From Sweltsa coloradensis (taxonomy: Eukaryota > Arthropoda > Insecta > Plecoptera > Chloroperlidae), in NCBI GenBank assembly GCA_024449915.1, contig JAMZAV010000152.1, forward strand, positions 682,001 through 746,000: a stretch of 64,000 bases of DNA, read 5' to 3'. Both the position numbers and the translations under genes were made by a program. Shown here piece by piece: positions 44,059 through 54,655 of this stretch; the first letter of the stretch is position 1; each line of letters starts with the position of its first letter. Under the pieces are notes generated by a model, which ran no database searches, was not told the DNA's origin, and worked only from the letters and a program-made list of their open reading frames with translations.

Positions 44059-44387
44059 AATATTTTCTTAGACGATTATAAGTTTAGCGCAATGCTGCAT
44101 TTCTTCTATGACTAATAATATTCATGATTCATCAATAAAAACGGAAATATTACCTCATCATAATTTGTTAGCTTACAACGATTTTTTTTGTACTAGGTTT
44201 GTGGAGTAGTTTGATGTGATGGTTGTGATAAGAAAGTTCGATCTTATCTTTAAAGAGTTGTTTGTTGACTTTCGTGGTTGGAGTAGTTTAATCTCGAGTT
44301 TCGATCAACAACACAACTTACAATAGGGAGTCGAGTTGCCGCAGGGAGCAGCACTGGCGCATTCTGTAGGGGCATAGGGAAACCAAT
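44059..44387. other. No gene seen
   Basis: A+T-rich spacer between two SINE A copies in the same orientation. Nothing recognised. Confidence 0.45.
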
Positions 44388-44395
44388 AGTCAATA

Positions 44396-44651
44396 TACCG
44401 ACAGTGTTGGCTCGGGCGCTAAGCGCTCGACTCTGATTCAGGAGGTCTCGGGTTCAAATCCCGTCGAGACCGGCAATCCTGACTGAGGTTTTCCCGAGGT
44501 TGTCCTCAGTCGTTAATGCGAATGCAAGGGATTGAGTCCTCTTAAACAGCCCTCGGACATCCCTTCACAACTGTCCTATCCGCAACATACCTAGTTCACC
44601 TGAAGAGGGGCATATTGCACCCTATAACAGGTTTAATTCCCACGATAAAAA
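44396..44651 (+). mobile_element. SINE A with 8-bp target duplication
   Basis: TACCGACAGTGTTGGCTCGG head, GCGCTCGACTCTGATTCAGG, B box GGTTCAAATCCCG, CCTGACTGAGG body, then a variant 3' end (CCCTATAACAGGTTTAATTC before CCACGATAAAAAA). AGTCAATA lies immediately before (44388-44395) and immediately after (44652-44659). This direct repeat is the clearest SINE boundary in the window. Confidence 0.93.
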
Positions 44652-44919
44652 AGTCAATACATCCAGCGGGCTGAAATATAGTGGTTTTTTGAAGGGTTCT
44701 ACTTTCTAATTAAGTCTGAAACGCGAGAGAAATTAAAATTAACGAACGTGATTGAGGAAATGAGTTTTATACCAACCCTGCTTTCAACAAACACTTGTGT
44801 GCATAAAAATAAGAACTGTATACTACTTTTAAATAAGTAAACATAACATACAATTCACGAATTCAATCGTTGTTGTTTATATTTATGGAAATCTATCTTA
44901 TTTATTCCACTATTATTTT

Positions 44920-45075
44920 TGTCTGGTCTGATCGTCCGTTTGTTTGCCTCATATCTAAAAAAAATTGAACATGACCTTCGATTGACAGCGTGACACGCGG
45001 GAGTTTTTTGTCGGGGGGGGACTTTTAGGGCCAAGGGTCAGTGCTAGCCCCTCTTAGAGAGAATATTTCTATGAA
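44920..45075 (+). mobile_element. Family G fragment
   Basis: GATCGTCCGTTTGTTTGCCT, TGAACATGACCTTCGATTGA and GACACGCGGG are in the order of the family G second half (partly reversed words). Then GGGGGGGACTTTTAGGGCCA. Boundaries are uncertain. Confidence 0.35.
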
Positions 45076-45095
45076 CCTGGCACCTCCACCATCCA

Positions 45096-45272
45096 GGCGA
45101 ACTGAACGAAGGTATGTTGCGGAAAGGGAAATATCCCTTGCATTCACATTAACGTCTAAGGAAAACCTCGGAAAAAAACTTCAGTCAGGATTGCCGGTCT
45201 CGACGGGATTTGAACCCAGAACCTACCGAATCAGTCGCGCGATTATAGCGCTTGAACCGACACTGTTGGTGA
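45096..45272 (-). mobile_element. SINE A, reverse, internally deleted
   Basis: CACCAACAGTGTCGGTTCAA-type head in reverse, B box (GGGTTCAAATCCCG in reverse), CCTGACTGAAG and the GCGAATGCAAGG region. It then jumps to the CGCAACATACC segment, losing the CCCTCGGACATCCC part. Confidence 0.8.
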
Positions 45273-45916
45273 AATGCAGTAAACGATACGCTTCGCTTCG
45301 CTTCATATGTGGGGGTTATCCCGTATCCATGCATCATTATCCGTCTATCCCTTTCAGTTATAAAACCCAATCTACAAAGAGTAATAAAATACTCTGCCCT
45401 TGAGTTTAAAATATCCAAAGCTTTGATCGAGACACGCCATGAATCATTAAACTTGAAAAACAAAAATCTCTCGGTAAGTCCCATATTATATTCCATGTAT
45501 GAGGGGGCAGTAAATCACTCCTTGCACCTGACTAGGTATCTACGCTATAAATGCAAATAACTTTATTATTATTTTCTCGGGAAAATGATTCAACGTCGTA
45601 GTTAGAACGAGATCACGCGGAATATAGTACTCGCGAAAACAAAGCAATCACGCGAAGTAATTATTTCTCTCGCTAAAACGAGGAATTCGCACTAGAAGTG
45701 AGTCACTTACAGAGAAGAACAGGAGAACAGGAATCAGAATGGTTAATGTCGTGTTTGAACCTAATAATATATGCAAACTTGTAAACATGGTACTCTCTTT
45801 AGATGGGGCTTAGATTAAGACGTCAGTTTTCAACCGTCACGAGATATCAAACGCTCATTTGACGTTGAGTGTAAAATATCTATTGTAGTTCTCCGTATAG
45901 AGGAAATAGATAGCTT
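45273..45916. other. No gene seen
   Basis: Unique. A patch at 45590-45720 is richer in CGAG/CGCG words. The 120-codon frame at 45041-45403 is carried mostly by SINE A sequence. Confidence 0.5.
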
Positions 45917-45995
45917 AACTCGTCGATGGTGGCGGCTCCTACGGGGTTGGCTTGGTCTGCCTTAAATTTAATGTCCCCCACTGAAAATCAGTTGA
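45917..45995 (+). mobile_element. SINE C 3' fragment
   Basis: CTCGTCGATGGTGGCGG, TACGGGGTTGGCTTGG, TTAAATTTAATGTCCCCCAC and TGAAAATCAGTTGAAAA. The tail is lost. Confidence 0.65.
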
Positions 45996-46323
45996 AAACT
46001 TATTATACTGCTTGTTTTGAAATACATGCTTTTTAGCTGTTTTCTTTTTCCCTTGTTATAAACGATGAAAAAGGAGACAATTATTATACTTTTTATCTGA
46101 TGGCATGGCACTACTTGCTAGTTACTTTACATTTCTTGAAAAATATGTGTTGAATAAAAATTCGATAAGGAAAATTAATTACAGCTTGTTTTTCTGTTTT
46201 TGAAGAATATGTAAACACAGCAATTACAAACGTAATTATATCTTAAGTTAAGACGAAGTCGGACGACATAAATATCGTAACTTCAAATCAACAACAACAA
46301 CTGTTGACTTATAATGCGCCACC

Positions 46324-46360
<37 letters not shown>

Positions 46361-46881
46361 GACTTCACACGTTCACTGAACTGATGTTTTAAACACATTT
46401 CGAAAGAGAATAATCTAAACAAGTGTACTATAGTGGATTTCAGTTCATCGTACTTGGAATTGGGTGATTGATTGCCTAGTTCAACCACAGAAATATGACA
46501 GTGTTATCTGTGGTCCAACTATCCAAACTTTGACGTACGAGCTCTCCTCAACCAAATAAATTAAACCATGTATTTTCTTTTTCGGTCATTTACAGAACAT
46601 ACTATAAGCTTTAAAAATACATACATTTTATGGTGATATAAAAGTATTACATGGTACATATTACTCGTCATTATCCATCGTTATTTTACAGTAAAAAGTT
46701 TTAATGCTAGAGTATACAAAGGGATGAGACGAGATATGTCATAGATGTGTGTAGAGTGTAAACAGAAGTAATAACCATTTAGGTAAGAAGGTTCTCATGA
46801 GAGCTATCGTTTCGGTTCTTTTGTTTGTTTTAATATTGATACTACCATCAAATAATAAACGAAAGCTCCTTTTTTAATTTT
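45996..46881. other. No gene; (GTT)n microsatellite with nearby inverse
   Basis: (GTT)n of about 13 units at 46324-46361 preceded by CAACAACAACAAC at 46289-46302, so the region can fold on itself. The rest is A+T-rich and unique. Confidence 0.6.
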
Positions 46882-47407
46882 CTCGTGGGAAACCTTCACA
46901 GGGTGCAATTCATTAGGAGTTAGGAAAATTGTGAAAGGATGTCGGAGGGCTGTTAGACAGTATAGGACATGCGTTTTAGGGAATTGCTGTTCGCTCGGCC
47001 GACACCACAGGGGTTTGAAATTTTGAACATATGTCACGAAAGTAGAAAGATAGGGCTCTACAGTAAATCATTTCTAAAATTTGTTTTAAAATAATTTTGA
47101 ATTTGAATTTTGCTAGAAACTCTTAGATTGACGATATTCGTGATTTTGAAAATCTATGACCTCAGGGCCGTCCATGTGCTTCATTGACAACGTTGCAAAG
47201 TTTTATATACGTCGAATACATCTTGGCCGAGCGAATAGCTATTTGCTAACCACCAAATGTGTCTTATTCCTCTTAAAGAGAACTCAATCCCTTGCATTAG
47301 CAGACTGAGGAACATCTAGTAAAAAAACCTTCAGTCAAGATTGCCGGTCTAGACGGATTGAACTCGCGATCTCCCGAATAGACTCGCGCACGAGCCAACA
47401 CTGAAAG
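46882..47407 (-). mobile_element. SINE A, reverse, split by family B
   Basis: The 3' end (TCGTGGGAAACC, GGGTGCAATTCATTAGG) through GTCGGAGGGCTGTTA lies at 46882-46955. AAGAGAACTCAATCCCTTGC, the CCTTCAGTCAAGATTGCCGG region and the head (CACGAGCCAACACTG) lie at 47275-47407. The break falls at the TTTAAGAGG of the SINE, a TTAA site. Confidence 0.85.
46953..47276. mobile_element. Family B foldback element at TTAA
   Basis: The right arm in reverse reads TTAAGAGGAATAAGACACAT, TTCGCTCGGCCAAG and ATGGACGGCCCTGAGGTC. The left arm reads TTAGACAGTATAGGACATGC, TTCGCTCGGCCGAC and AGGGCTCTACAG. The arms pair over about 120 bp with much divergence. The arms at 13684 and 59262 belong here. Insertion at TTAA is inferred from the SINE A empty sequence. 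Confidence 0.75.
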
Positions 47408-47813
47408 CTTTATTTCACGTGTATAGTACCAAGATAGAGATATAATCCAGTCAGATGCGTCCTAGAGGTTAGTGCGACTGTGCGAGGGACTCCCTCCATC
47501 CGTCCATGGCAGGTAATACACGAGCTTCGCTTCCACCTGTCTGAACAATACAGCCCTGACGATGATTGAATACGAACATCTACATCGTCGGCCACTTCAA
47601 TGCATGAGGACGCGATGAGATGTGGAGTGAAACGCGTTGAACCGAATCGACAGCTGTGAAGATTCCGGGTATTTTAGTTATAGATGGATGGATTGGTGAA
47701 CCTTTCACCTTTACCTCTAGCCGTAATCAGACGTCATACGTTAAGAGACTGTTACTTCCAAAGGCTATTTCTATCACATAATCTAGTCTAGTCTATAGAG
47801 CATAATATTAATA
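47408..47813. other. Unrecognised G+C-richer block
   Basis: 47440-47660 is G+C-richer than average. It contains GAAACGCG preceded by CGCGATGAG and a GACGATG/CATCGTC hairpin. The 61-codon minus frame shows no motif I recognise. It could be a decayed retroelement piece. Confidence 0.3.
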
Positions 47814-48580
47814 CTAGGAAAACGCTAAAGTCCCGCCGCGTTGATGGATGAGCTTTTTAAAGTTTTTAGTTTGCGTGGGATATCTTTACTTTTGCAAGTG
47901 CTTTGTTTTGTTGCCTACGCATTGTAGTGATTGTTGTCAAGTTTCTATTGTTTATTGTCAATTTTTATTATTTACCGTAAAAAAACTTATATTAAAAGCT
48001 TTATTTCTATGAATTCTGTCTAAATTTTTTAACTTTTTCTTTTAAAAGGTAATACATCACCATAACCTTAATGTCCATGTATAATATGAACGTTGTAGCC
48101 CCACCCGTTTGGTCAGAATTGGACCAAATGGCACGAAAATATCGCACACAAAATCAAAAAACTTATATTAAAAGCTTTTTTTCTATAGATTCTGGCTAAC
48201 TTTTTCAACTTTTTCTTTAAAAATGTACTACATCATCATAACCTCAATGTCCATGTATAACATGAACGTTGTAGCCCCACCCGTTTGGTCAGAATTGGCC
48301 CAAATGGCACGAAAATATCGCACAAAAAATCGAAAAAAATCGTAAAAGTACGATATTCATGAGAAATATTTATTCGATTGTACCCAAAAACAATACACCT
48401 CTAAGTTCAGAGATTTCGAAGGTCCTGTCAAATTTTCATCAAGATCGGATATGCCGTTTGCCTGGTAGAGAGTTAACAAACAGACAAAAAAACAAACAAA
48501 AAAAACAAACAAAAAAAAAACACCCGAGCTAAATTTTTTGGGGGGTCGGTGAAATTGAAGTCTTCGCTTCGCTCATCCAA
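47814..48580 (-). mobile_element. Helitron/Helentron-like element, distinct subfamily
   Basis: The left edge CTAGGAAAACGCTAAAGTCC then CGCGTTGATGGATGAGC is the 3' end in reverse. The right edge CTTCGCTTCGCTCATCCAA is the 5' end. Two tandem units of about 175 bp (47980 and 48155; CTTATATTAAAAGC, GTAGCCCCACCCGTTTGGTC, GGCACGAAAATATCGCAC) fill the centre. The last 230 bp (TTCATGAGAAATATT, TAAGTTCAGAGATTTCGAAG, AACAAACAGACAAA) match the 29324 subfamily. Confidence 0.8.
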
Positions 48581-48774
48581 CTACATTTTCTAAAACACTT
48601 TTAAAAATTATTACTTGTTCCTGTGATTTTACACGATTTTTTAAGTTCAATGATCCTTAAATTTGCGCAATTTTGCGTTTAGTGAATTTCTTAAATCGGC
48701 TTCAACCTGCTTATCTTTTCCGGTTTTACATAGATACGTCCATATCCATACTGTCCATAATCCTGCAGTGGCCG

Positions 48775-48797
48775 ACCTGTCCCGTCATGGGACAGGT
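48775..48797. repeat. Short perfect hairpin
   Basis: ACCTGTCCC and GGGACAGGT pair perfectly around GTCAT: 9-bp stem, 5-base loop. Not followed by a T run. Function unknown. Confidence 0.7.
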
Positions 48798-48827
48798 AAA
48801 CATACATAAAATAAAATAATTAATAAA

Positions 48828-49272
48828 ATGCACGAAGGTTATTCGAGACGATTGATGGTGATAGATGATGACGAAGTTCGATTACAAAAAAACTGCATTA
48901 TGCGGGATTCGAACCCACGTCCTTGTAGGGTAAAGCCATACGTTTTGGACCAGAGCCCTAATCTTATGTGCCACCGCGGACGGCCGTATATTTTTATATT
49001 TTATTTATTTATATATATTTATTTTATTTATATTTTTCCGTTCATTTCTTTTTTCCACCCCTTTTTATATTTGATTCTTTAATTAATTGCATTTAATATC
49101 CTTTTGAATTTGTTACCAAATTGTTGTGTTTTAATGCATTGTTTTGTAATATTACTATTTCAAGTATTTATTGTAGTGTCTGCATCTATGTAATTAGATT
49201 TATTTAGTTGTCCTCCTTTGTAAATCAGTTTTTTAACTGAATATGATAGACGTTAAATAAATAAATAAATTA
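48828..49272. mobile_element. Composite: family J start, reverse SINE I, tail E
   Basis: 48828-48885 matches the first 50 bp of family J (ATTCGAGACGATTGATGGTG). 48895-48985 is SINE I in reverse (GCGGGATTCGAACCC, GTGCCACCGCGGACGG). 49025-49272 is tail E ending in ATAAATAAATAAAT. Either successive insertions or a mobile composite; the order J-I-E occurs only once here. Confidence 0.6.
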
Positions 49273-49357
49273 TAAACTAGAGCATCGTACCATGGTTTTT
49301 TTGTAGATCCATGATCGTACCAATCTAAAATGGGGATTTAAAAAAAGTTGTCCCTAG

Positions 49358-49737
49358 CTCGAACTCCCCCGTCTGGGCCCGGGGTAGAATTGGCCCAGAG
49401 CATGGCTCTGCTAATCGTAAAAGGCGATTCAAGAGAAAAAGTCCACCTCGCAAACATCAGCTAGTATGAAGGGTAGTACTTTACGCCCCGAAAATAGAGG
49501 CGAGCTCTGGCAATCGTCGTCGGGGACCTTACCCCCTTCCCTTGACGACCTCCCCGACGACGATGACAATGACACAACGAACTATGACAAAGACGATGAC
49601 GACCGCGACGTGAGAAACCCCCCTTCCTCCCCTTACCCGTGGCTGGTTCTGACCAGCATGGGCCCTTCCTCCCCTCCCCCCCCCCCAGGTTAGAGTGGTG
49701 CATTATGACCTAACGGTTGACGCGTCCTTAATCCAAA
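49358..49737 (+). mobile_element. Retroposon family M, copy 1
   Basis: CCCCGTCTGGGCCCGGGGTA, CATGGCTCTGCTAATCGTAA, GACGACGATGACAATGACAC, GGTTCTGACCAGCATGGGC and GCGTCCTTAATCCAAATAAA follow in order, with a C11 run at about 49675. The second copy is at 52912. The A-rich 3' end suggests a retroposon. The 75-80-codon frames (Asp-rich or Arg/Gly-rich) are composition effects. Confidence 0.7.
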
Positions 49738-50211
49738 TAAACCAAACCGAGCTCGAACTACGGGTTAGTGGGTAAGAGTTCAGAAATGTACAGAAATCAG
49801 TGCCCTGGTAGAGTGAAGAGGTAGAGTGACGTAGAAGCGAAGGGTTTAGTGCCTACACGTGCCAGGATCCACTTATTGACCTATCTGTCTTGCTTGACAC
49901 GAAACAACAACGATCTCGGCGTTACCTTGGTTACGCGCGACCCCCACCCCCACCCCCCACCCACAAATCATAAAAACTTTGCTGAATAGGAAACACAACG
50001 TAATATGATGTTTAGAGCCAGGTGAAGTTAGTTTTAACTATACTTAATATGGACAAATGTGTTTTAAGTTTATTAGTGGAACTTGTGATGGGTTTTGAAT
50101 GTGACTGAACATAAATTTGTGCTCATTTTTGCTAAAATGTAGCGTTTTTAATAGTTGAAATTTGAAAGTGCGTTCATGTGAATTTTAGCTTCAAAATACA
50201 ATAATTTAGCA
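49738..50211. other. No gene seen
   Basis: Unique. A C-rich CACCCCC stretch lies near 49940-49965. Confidence 0.45.
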
Positions 50212-50372
50212 TTTTGAATAAAATAATAAAAAATAAATTCGTATTTAAAGTATACCCAGTACACACTCAGCCAAAGAACTGATTTTTGATTTTCAGTGGG
50301 TGACATTAAATTAAAAGCAGACCAAGCCAACCCTGTAGGTACCGACACTAGCGACGAACGAACAATATTCAT
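50212..50372 (-). mobile_element. SINE C 3' fragment, reverse
   Basis: An AATAAA-rich tail, GTATTTAAAGTATACCCA, a duplicated GATTTTTGATTTTCAGTGGG, then GCCAACCCTGTAGGTACCGA. 5'-truncated. Confidence 0.7.
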
Positions 50373-50850
50373 TCAAATTTGATGCATTTTGGCTAACATT
50401 TGGAGTAAAGCAAAGTGATTATTTAATCATCTCTTCAAAAAAAATAGTTTTATCCACATTTGTTCATGCAAATTTGGGGTAAAATTAAACGGGAAAAGGT
50501 AATGCCAGATTCAGCCATAATAATGTTGTACATTAGAAAAAAGAATTTATATTCTGAATTCCCTATGAACCCTGATGGGGTTTATTATTTAATGTTGGTC
50601 TACCACGGAAGGTATAGATTAAACAAGTGGAAACAAGGTTTTACTGCCTAGGTAATAGTCTGTCTCGTTACAAGTACCAGTACTTAGAGTCGTTCATAGA
50701 TGCCTGCCAACGTTGGGTTCTTCTTAGTATTTCCTGACGTGGTAGGGGTGGGCAAATAACAATAAGTATTTTGAATACAAGGTGTTTAAGCATAAGCCAG
50801 CATTGAGGACATTATTAGTGTTTTTTTGTTTGTTTATATTATATTAGTGG
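50373..50850. other. No gene seen
   Basis: A+T-rich unique sequence. The 63-codon frame at 50460 has no motif. Confidence 0.45.
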
Positions 50851-50983
50851 GGCTTACAGGGTTATGGGGTTAAGGGAGTACAGGGTACTTGGTCGCTTTG
50901 ATTTACTCATTTTACCGTCCCCCACTGAAAATCAGTTATGTGACTGAGTGGGTAGACTCTAAATACAATTTATTTATTTATTT
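50851..50983 (+). mobile_element. SINE C 3' fragment
   Basis: GGTCGCTTTGATTTACT, CGTCCCCCACTGAAAATCAG, TTATGTGACTGAGTGGGTAG and a (TTTA)n tail. The upstream part (GGGGTTAAGGGAGTACAGGG) is scrambled relative to intact copies. The tail ends 8 bp before the tRNA-like foldback. Confidence 0.8.
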
Positions 50984-50990
50984 AATGATA

Positions 50991-51486
50991 GCAATTGTCG
51001 TAAAAGTTTGTCCCGACTGGGGATCGAGCCCAGATCAAACTCTTACTAAACTGCTTAGAGATACATGAAAATAGCGTTTTGTGAATAGATGCAACAAAGC
51101 GCTATGTTTTCCCTTTAAACTGAGGTTTTCAAGTCCTATTTTATTTTATTTTTCTTGGTATGTATAATTTGTTTATACACATCTTTATTCAGTTGATATT
51201 AATTCAACCTTGATGACCAAATTTCAAATTAAAAATCTGAAAAAAGTTCTTACACAAGGTTTTGAAATTAGCCAAAAAATAGATGCCACAAAATGCTATA
51301 AAATGACACTTGAAAATGCTTTAAACACGCACCTCTAATCATAAGTTAACAATCACAATATAATATAGCAGTTTAGTAAGAGCTCGTCTTAGGCTCCGAT
51401 ATAGCTCAGTTTGGTATAGAGCATCGGTTCGAAAAGCCGGAGGTTCTGGGTTCGATCCCCAGTCCTCAAACTTTTCCGACAATTAC
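50991..51486. mobile_element. Foldback element with outward-facing tRNA-like arms
   Basis: The right arm (51370-51486) holds a tRNA-shaped sequence and ends CAAACTTTTCCGACAATTA. The left arm (50991-51060) is its inverse, GCAATTGTCGTAAAAGTTTG, GACTGGGGATCGAGCCCAGA and TCTTACTAAACTGCT, with the middle of the tRNA deleted. The arms pair outside and inside that deletion. The centre (about 300 bp) is A+T-rich. Same architecture as the SINE H dimers but a different tRNA-like sequence. Confidence 0.7.
51392..51470 (+). pseudogene. tRNA-like sequence (right arm), not a working tRNA
   Basis: The D stem GCTC/GAGC, a TCGGT/GCCGG anticodon stem with loop TCGAAAA, and the T arm CTGGG-TTCGATC-CCCAG are all present, with A- and B-box promoter motifs intact. 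The acceptor ends (TCCGATA against TCCTCAA) do not pair and position 33 would be C, so a functional tRNA is unlikely. Read literally the anticodon would be GAA (Phe). Confidence 0.55.
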
Positions 51487-52017
51487 TACCATTCACCAAT
51501 ATGTATTTTGATAAGATATCGATTTTGGAAAAATCTCGATGTCATCGATATGCATAATTATTTTTATTTAAAATTAATTTTATTTCGAATTTTCATTTTG
51601 TTTTAGTAGGAAGACGAAAACATCAATTTATGAATTTATACTTATTTTTTTGTTATTTTTACCCCATTTCTGCCTCAAATTCATTACTGAAAGTTTAAAA
51701 CAAATTACTTGTGTTGTTCAAACCACAAACACAAGTATAAAAAAGAAGAAATCGAAAGAAAAAAATTTGATAACTTCTTTTTTACCGTCCATTGATAATA
51801 ACTATAATAAGATAAAAGTCGTGTCATCGAAACTAGGAAACGAAAGAATCTCTTTCAACAGAGAGCACCGTTCTTATTCTGGCAGTCTGTACTTTCCGTG
51901 AATAATTTGTGATGCAGATTCTAGTATTATCATATCCTGTCACGATCCTAGATCATTACCATTAAACGTGACATGTTCTCGCGTTTTTAGAAACCACGAC
52001 AGCGAAAATTGTTATAT
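51487..52017. other. No gene seen
   Basis: A+T-rich unique sequence. The 83-codon frame at 51650 is Lys/Ser-rich without a motif. Confidence 0.45.
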
Positions 52018-52680
52018 TTCCTGACATTCTTTAAATTTTAATACTAGTCGACATTAATTTTATACAATGGAATGGCCATACTTGTAACAGTTTATTTAAG
52101 CAGTTTGCTATCTTCACCATTTTACATTCATTATGTTTACTATGTAAATTTACAATAATATGTATTAATAGGATGTCAATTGGATGAGCATAGTGAACGT
52201 ACCGAATTCCTGACATTCTTGAAATTTTAATACTCGTCGTCATTTATACAAAGGAATTAGCTCTACTCGTAACAGTTTGCTATTTTCAACATTTTACATT
52301 AATTTTTTTAATTTTTATTATGTATATTCACAATACAATATACAAATAGGATGTTAATTGGATGAAGTGAACGTACCGAATTCCTGACATTCTTGAAATT
52401 TAATACTAGTCGCCATATTTTATACAAAGGAATTAGCTCTGCTTGTAACAGTTTATTTAAGCAGTTTGCTATTTTCACCATTTTACATTCATTTTTTTAT
52501 TATGTATATTCACAATACAATATAAAAATAGGATGTTAATTAAATGAACATAGTGAACGTACCGAATTCCTGACATTCTTGAAATTTTATTACTTGTCGA
52601 CATTTATACAAAGGAATTATTTCTACTTGTAACAGTTTATTTAAGCAGTTTACTATTTTCAACATTTTTCATTTTTTTTT
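52018..52680 (+). repeat. Tandem array, about 180-bp unit, 3.6 copies
   Basis: Units start TTCCTGACATTCTTGAAATT at 52018, 52207, 52381 and 52567 (lengths 189, 174, 186 and a partial 114). Each contains TACAAAGGAATTAG, GTAACAGTTT, ATTTTACATT, AATAGGATGT and GTGAACGTACCGAA. Units 1-2 include AATTGGATGAGCAT, close to the Helentron 5' end, so this may be an internal repeat of a related element with lost ends. Confidence 0.9.
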
Positions 52681-52841
52681 TAATGAAAATTTTCAACACT
52701 TAAACTTAAACTTGTAGAGATTTGCCGTTATTCAACGTTCACTATACTTAGAATACTTAGTTGAGGGAGGTGCCGGGATGATAGAAACCATTTCTTTCGG
52801 TAGGGATAAATGAGGATAGCTTCGCCCCTGTCGTTGCTGTC

Positions 52842-52876
52842 TTCTTCTTCTTCTTCTTCTTCTTCTTCTTCTTCTT

Positions 52877-52906
<30 letters not shown>
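52842..52906. repeat. (TTC)n microsatellite, about 21 units
   Basis: A pure CTT/TTC trinucleotide run. The overlapping frames read poly-Ser or, in reverse, poly-Arg and are not genes. It lies directly at the 5' edge of family M copy 2. Confidence 0.95.
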
Positions 52907-52909
<3 letters not shown>

Positions 52910-52911
52910 CT

Positions 52912-53312
52912 TCTCCCCCCGTCTGGGTCCGGGGTAGAATTGGCCCAGAGCATGGCTCTGCTAATCGTAAAATGCGATTCAAGAGAAAAAGTCCACCTCG
53001 CAAACATCAGCCAGAAAGAGGGGAGTATAAAATTACTCTCCGAATCTAGAGGCAAGCTCTGGCAATCGTCGTCTGGGACACATCCCCTTTCTCTTTACGA
53101 CCTTCTTGACGACGATGACAATGACACAACGAACGATGACAAAGACTACATGACGACTGCGACGTGAGAACCCCCTTTCCTACCCTTACCCTTGGCTGGT
53201 TCTGACCAGCATGGGCTCCTCCTCCCCAAATCCTCTAGGCTAGAGTGGTGCATTATGACCTAACGGTTGACGCGTCCTTAATTAATCCAAATAAAAAATA
53301 AAAAAAAATCGT
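52912..53312 (+). mobile_element. Retroposon family M, copy 2
   Basis: Same order as 49358-49737: CCGTCTGGGTCCGGGGTAGA, CATGGCTCTGCTAATCGTAA, GCTCTGGCAATCGTCGTC, GACGATGACAATGACACAAC, GGTTCTGACCAGCATGGGC, then a longer A-rich end (AATAAAAAATAAAAAAAAA). Both copies start at the CCGTCTGGG point. Confidence 0.72.
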
Positions 53313-54179
53313 ACTCATCTCGATACGTAACGTCTGTGTAGCTAATGATAAAACCACCGCCAACACAATCTGCTCACGCCATCTCACTCACAGCCCGCTA
53401 AACATGCGATACGAATATTTTTCATTCGAAATTACCCACTTGAATACGCTCACGTCCTTGGGTTGACATTGCTTTTAGGAATTTATTACCGCATTACATT
53501 TTGACAACCATGGCCAGCAAGGATGGTATAATAACTTTTATCATTAAACCTGAAATGAGGGTTGTTAACTTGTTTGTAGGGGTAGTAAAAAATGTTATTT
53601 TGAGATGGGGGTGTTGTTTTCTATAGTCTTTGGTTTTATATTGCGGCAGGTCGTTTATGACTATCATGTCTCATGGGAGAATTCTTGGGGGTGGGGGAGG
53701 GCGAGAATTCCTATTTGGCAACTTTTATAGTGGCCCTTTCCTTTTTTATCAGAAGGATCTAACAAATTTATCTTTCAACAAATTTATTATCTGGTAAAAT
53801 TCTGAAAAATAAAAAGTACGAGTATCGTACCTTTCTACTTTTTCTTTAATTTTACTGCTTAAAACTAAAATTAGTCACGTTGTTGGGACTATTAGAAATT
53901 AATATCATTTTAATAATATAAACTTTCTTTCACTTCAACCTTATCCTTGAAAAGTAGGCATCATATATATATTCATGTTGTATAAGTACACTCATATGGA
54001 GACTTTTGGTGTACGTGTTCTGATAAGTTTTTAACTCGCCATAATTTCGGACATATTATCTTCATGACATTTATCAATGTAATAACACACTCATTAATAA
54101 TAAGATGTATTGTGTGATATAATAATTTGAAGCAGTTGTTAGACAAGCATAAAAATATACAATACATATGTATACATAT
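53313..54179. other. No gene seen
   Basis: Unique. GGGGGTGGGGGAGGGCGAGA at about 53688 is G-rich, flanked by GAGAATTC words on both sides. A+T-rich after 53750. Confidence 0.45.
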
Positions 54180-54655
54180 AACAACGAAAATTAGTAGGTT
54201 TGTAAAATATGTGTGTATACAATAATGCAAATTAGTAATTGTGTATAAATGTAATCATACAATAATAAAAATTAGTAATTATGATGCAATAATGACAATT
54301 AGTAATTATGTAAAAATGTATTCATACAATAATGAAATTGGTAGTTTTGTAAAATGTGTTCATGCAAAATGGAAATTAGTATGTAAAGTGTTCAAACAAC
54401 AATAAAAATTACTAATTATGGAAAAATGTATACATTCAATACTGAAAATTAGAAATTGTGTAAAAATATGTGTTCTTGCAATAATGAAGATTAGTAATTA
54501 AAATTATATCTGTATAATATTTATTACATGTCAAAACTATTATTTTTATATAGTTACTCTTTTAATTTTGTAATAAATAAGCGTTCTTGTTTATTATATT
54601 CTAATAAGAAAGTTTGTATGAGGTCTGGCAAAACCATACCAATTACCAATCTAGG
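54180..54655 (+). repeat. Degenerate tandem array (about 37-42 bp units) plus shared flank
   Basis: About nine units of the type ACAATAATGAAAATTAGTAA followed by TTATGTAAAAATGTATTCAT run to about 54500. A further 150 bp (TCAAAACTATTATTT, AATAAGAAAGTTTGT, GAGGTCTGGCAAAACCATAC) then completes a block that is repeated at 56410-56735. Confidence 0.8.

Noticed and set aside
45041..45403. 120-codon frame
   Set aside because: Mostly SINE A sequence read through; no homologous coding family suggested.
47610..47660. Hammerhead ribozyme at GATGAG...GAAACGCG
   Set aside because: The conserved C-U before GATGA is missing and the stem II strands do not pair convincingly.
51392..51470. A functional tRNA-Phe gene
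   Set aside because: Acceptor ends do not pair, position 33 is C, and the sequence is an arm of an inverted-repeat element.
52732..53055. Frame with poly-Arg (minus) and poly-Ser (plus)
   Set aside because: By-product of the (TTC)n microsatellite running into retroposon M.
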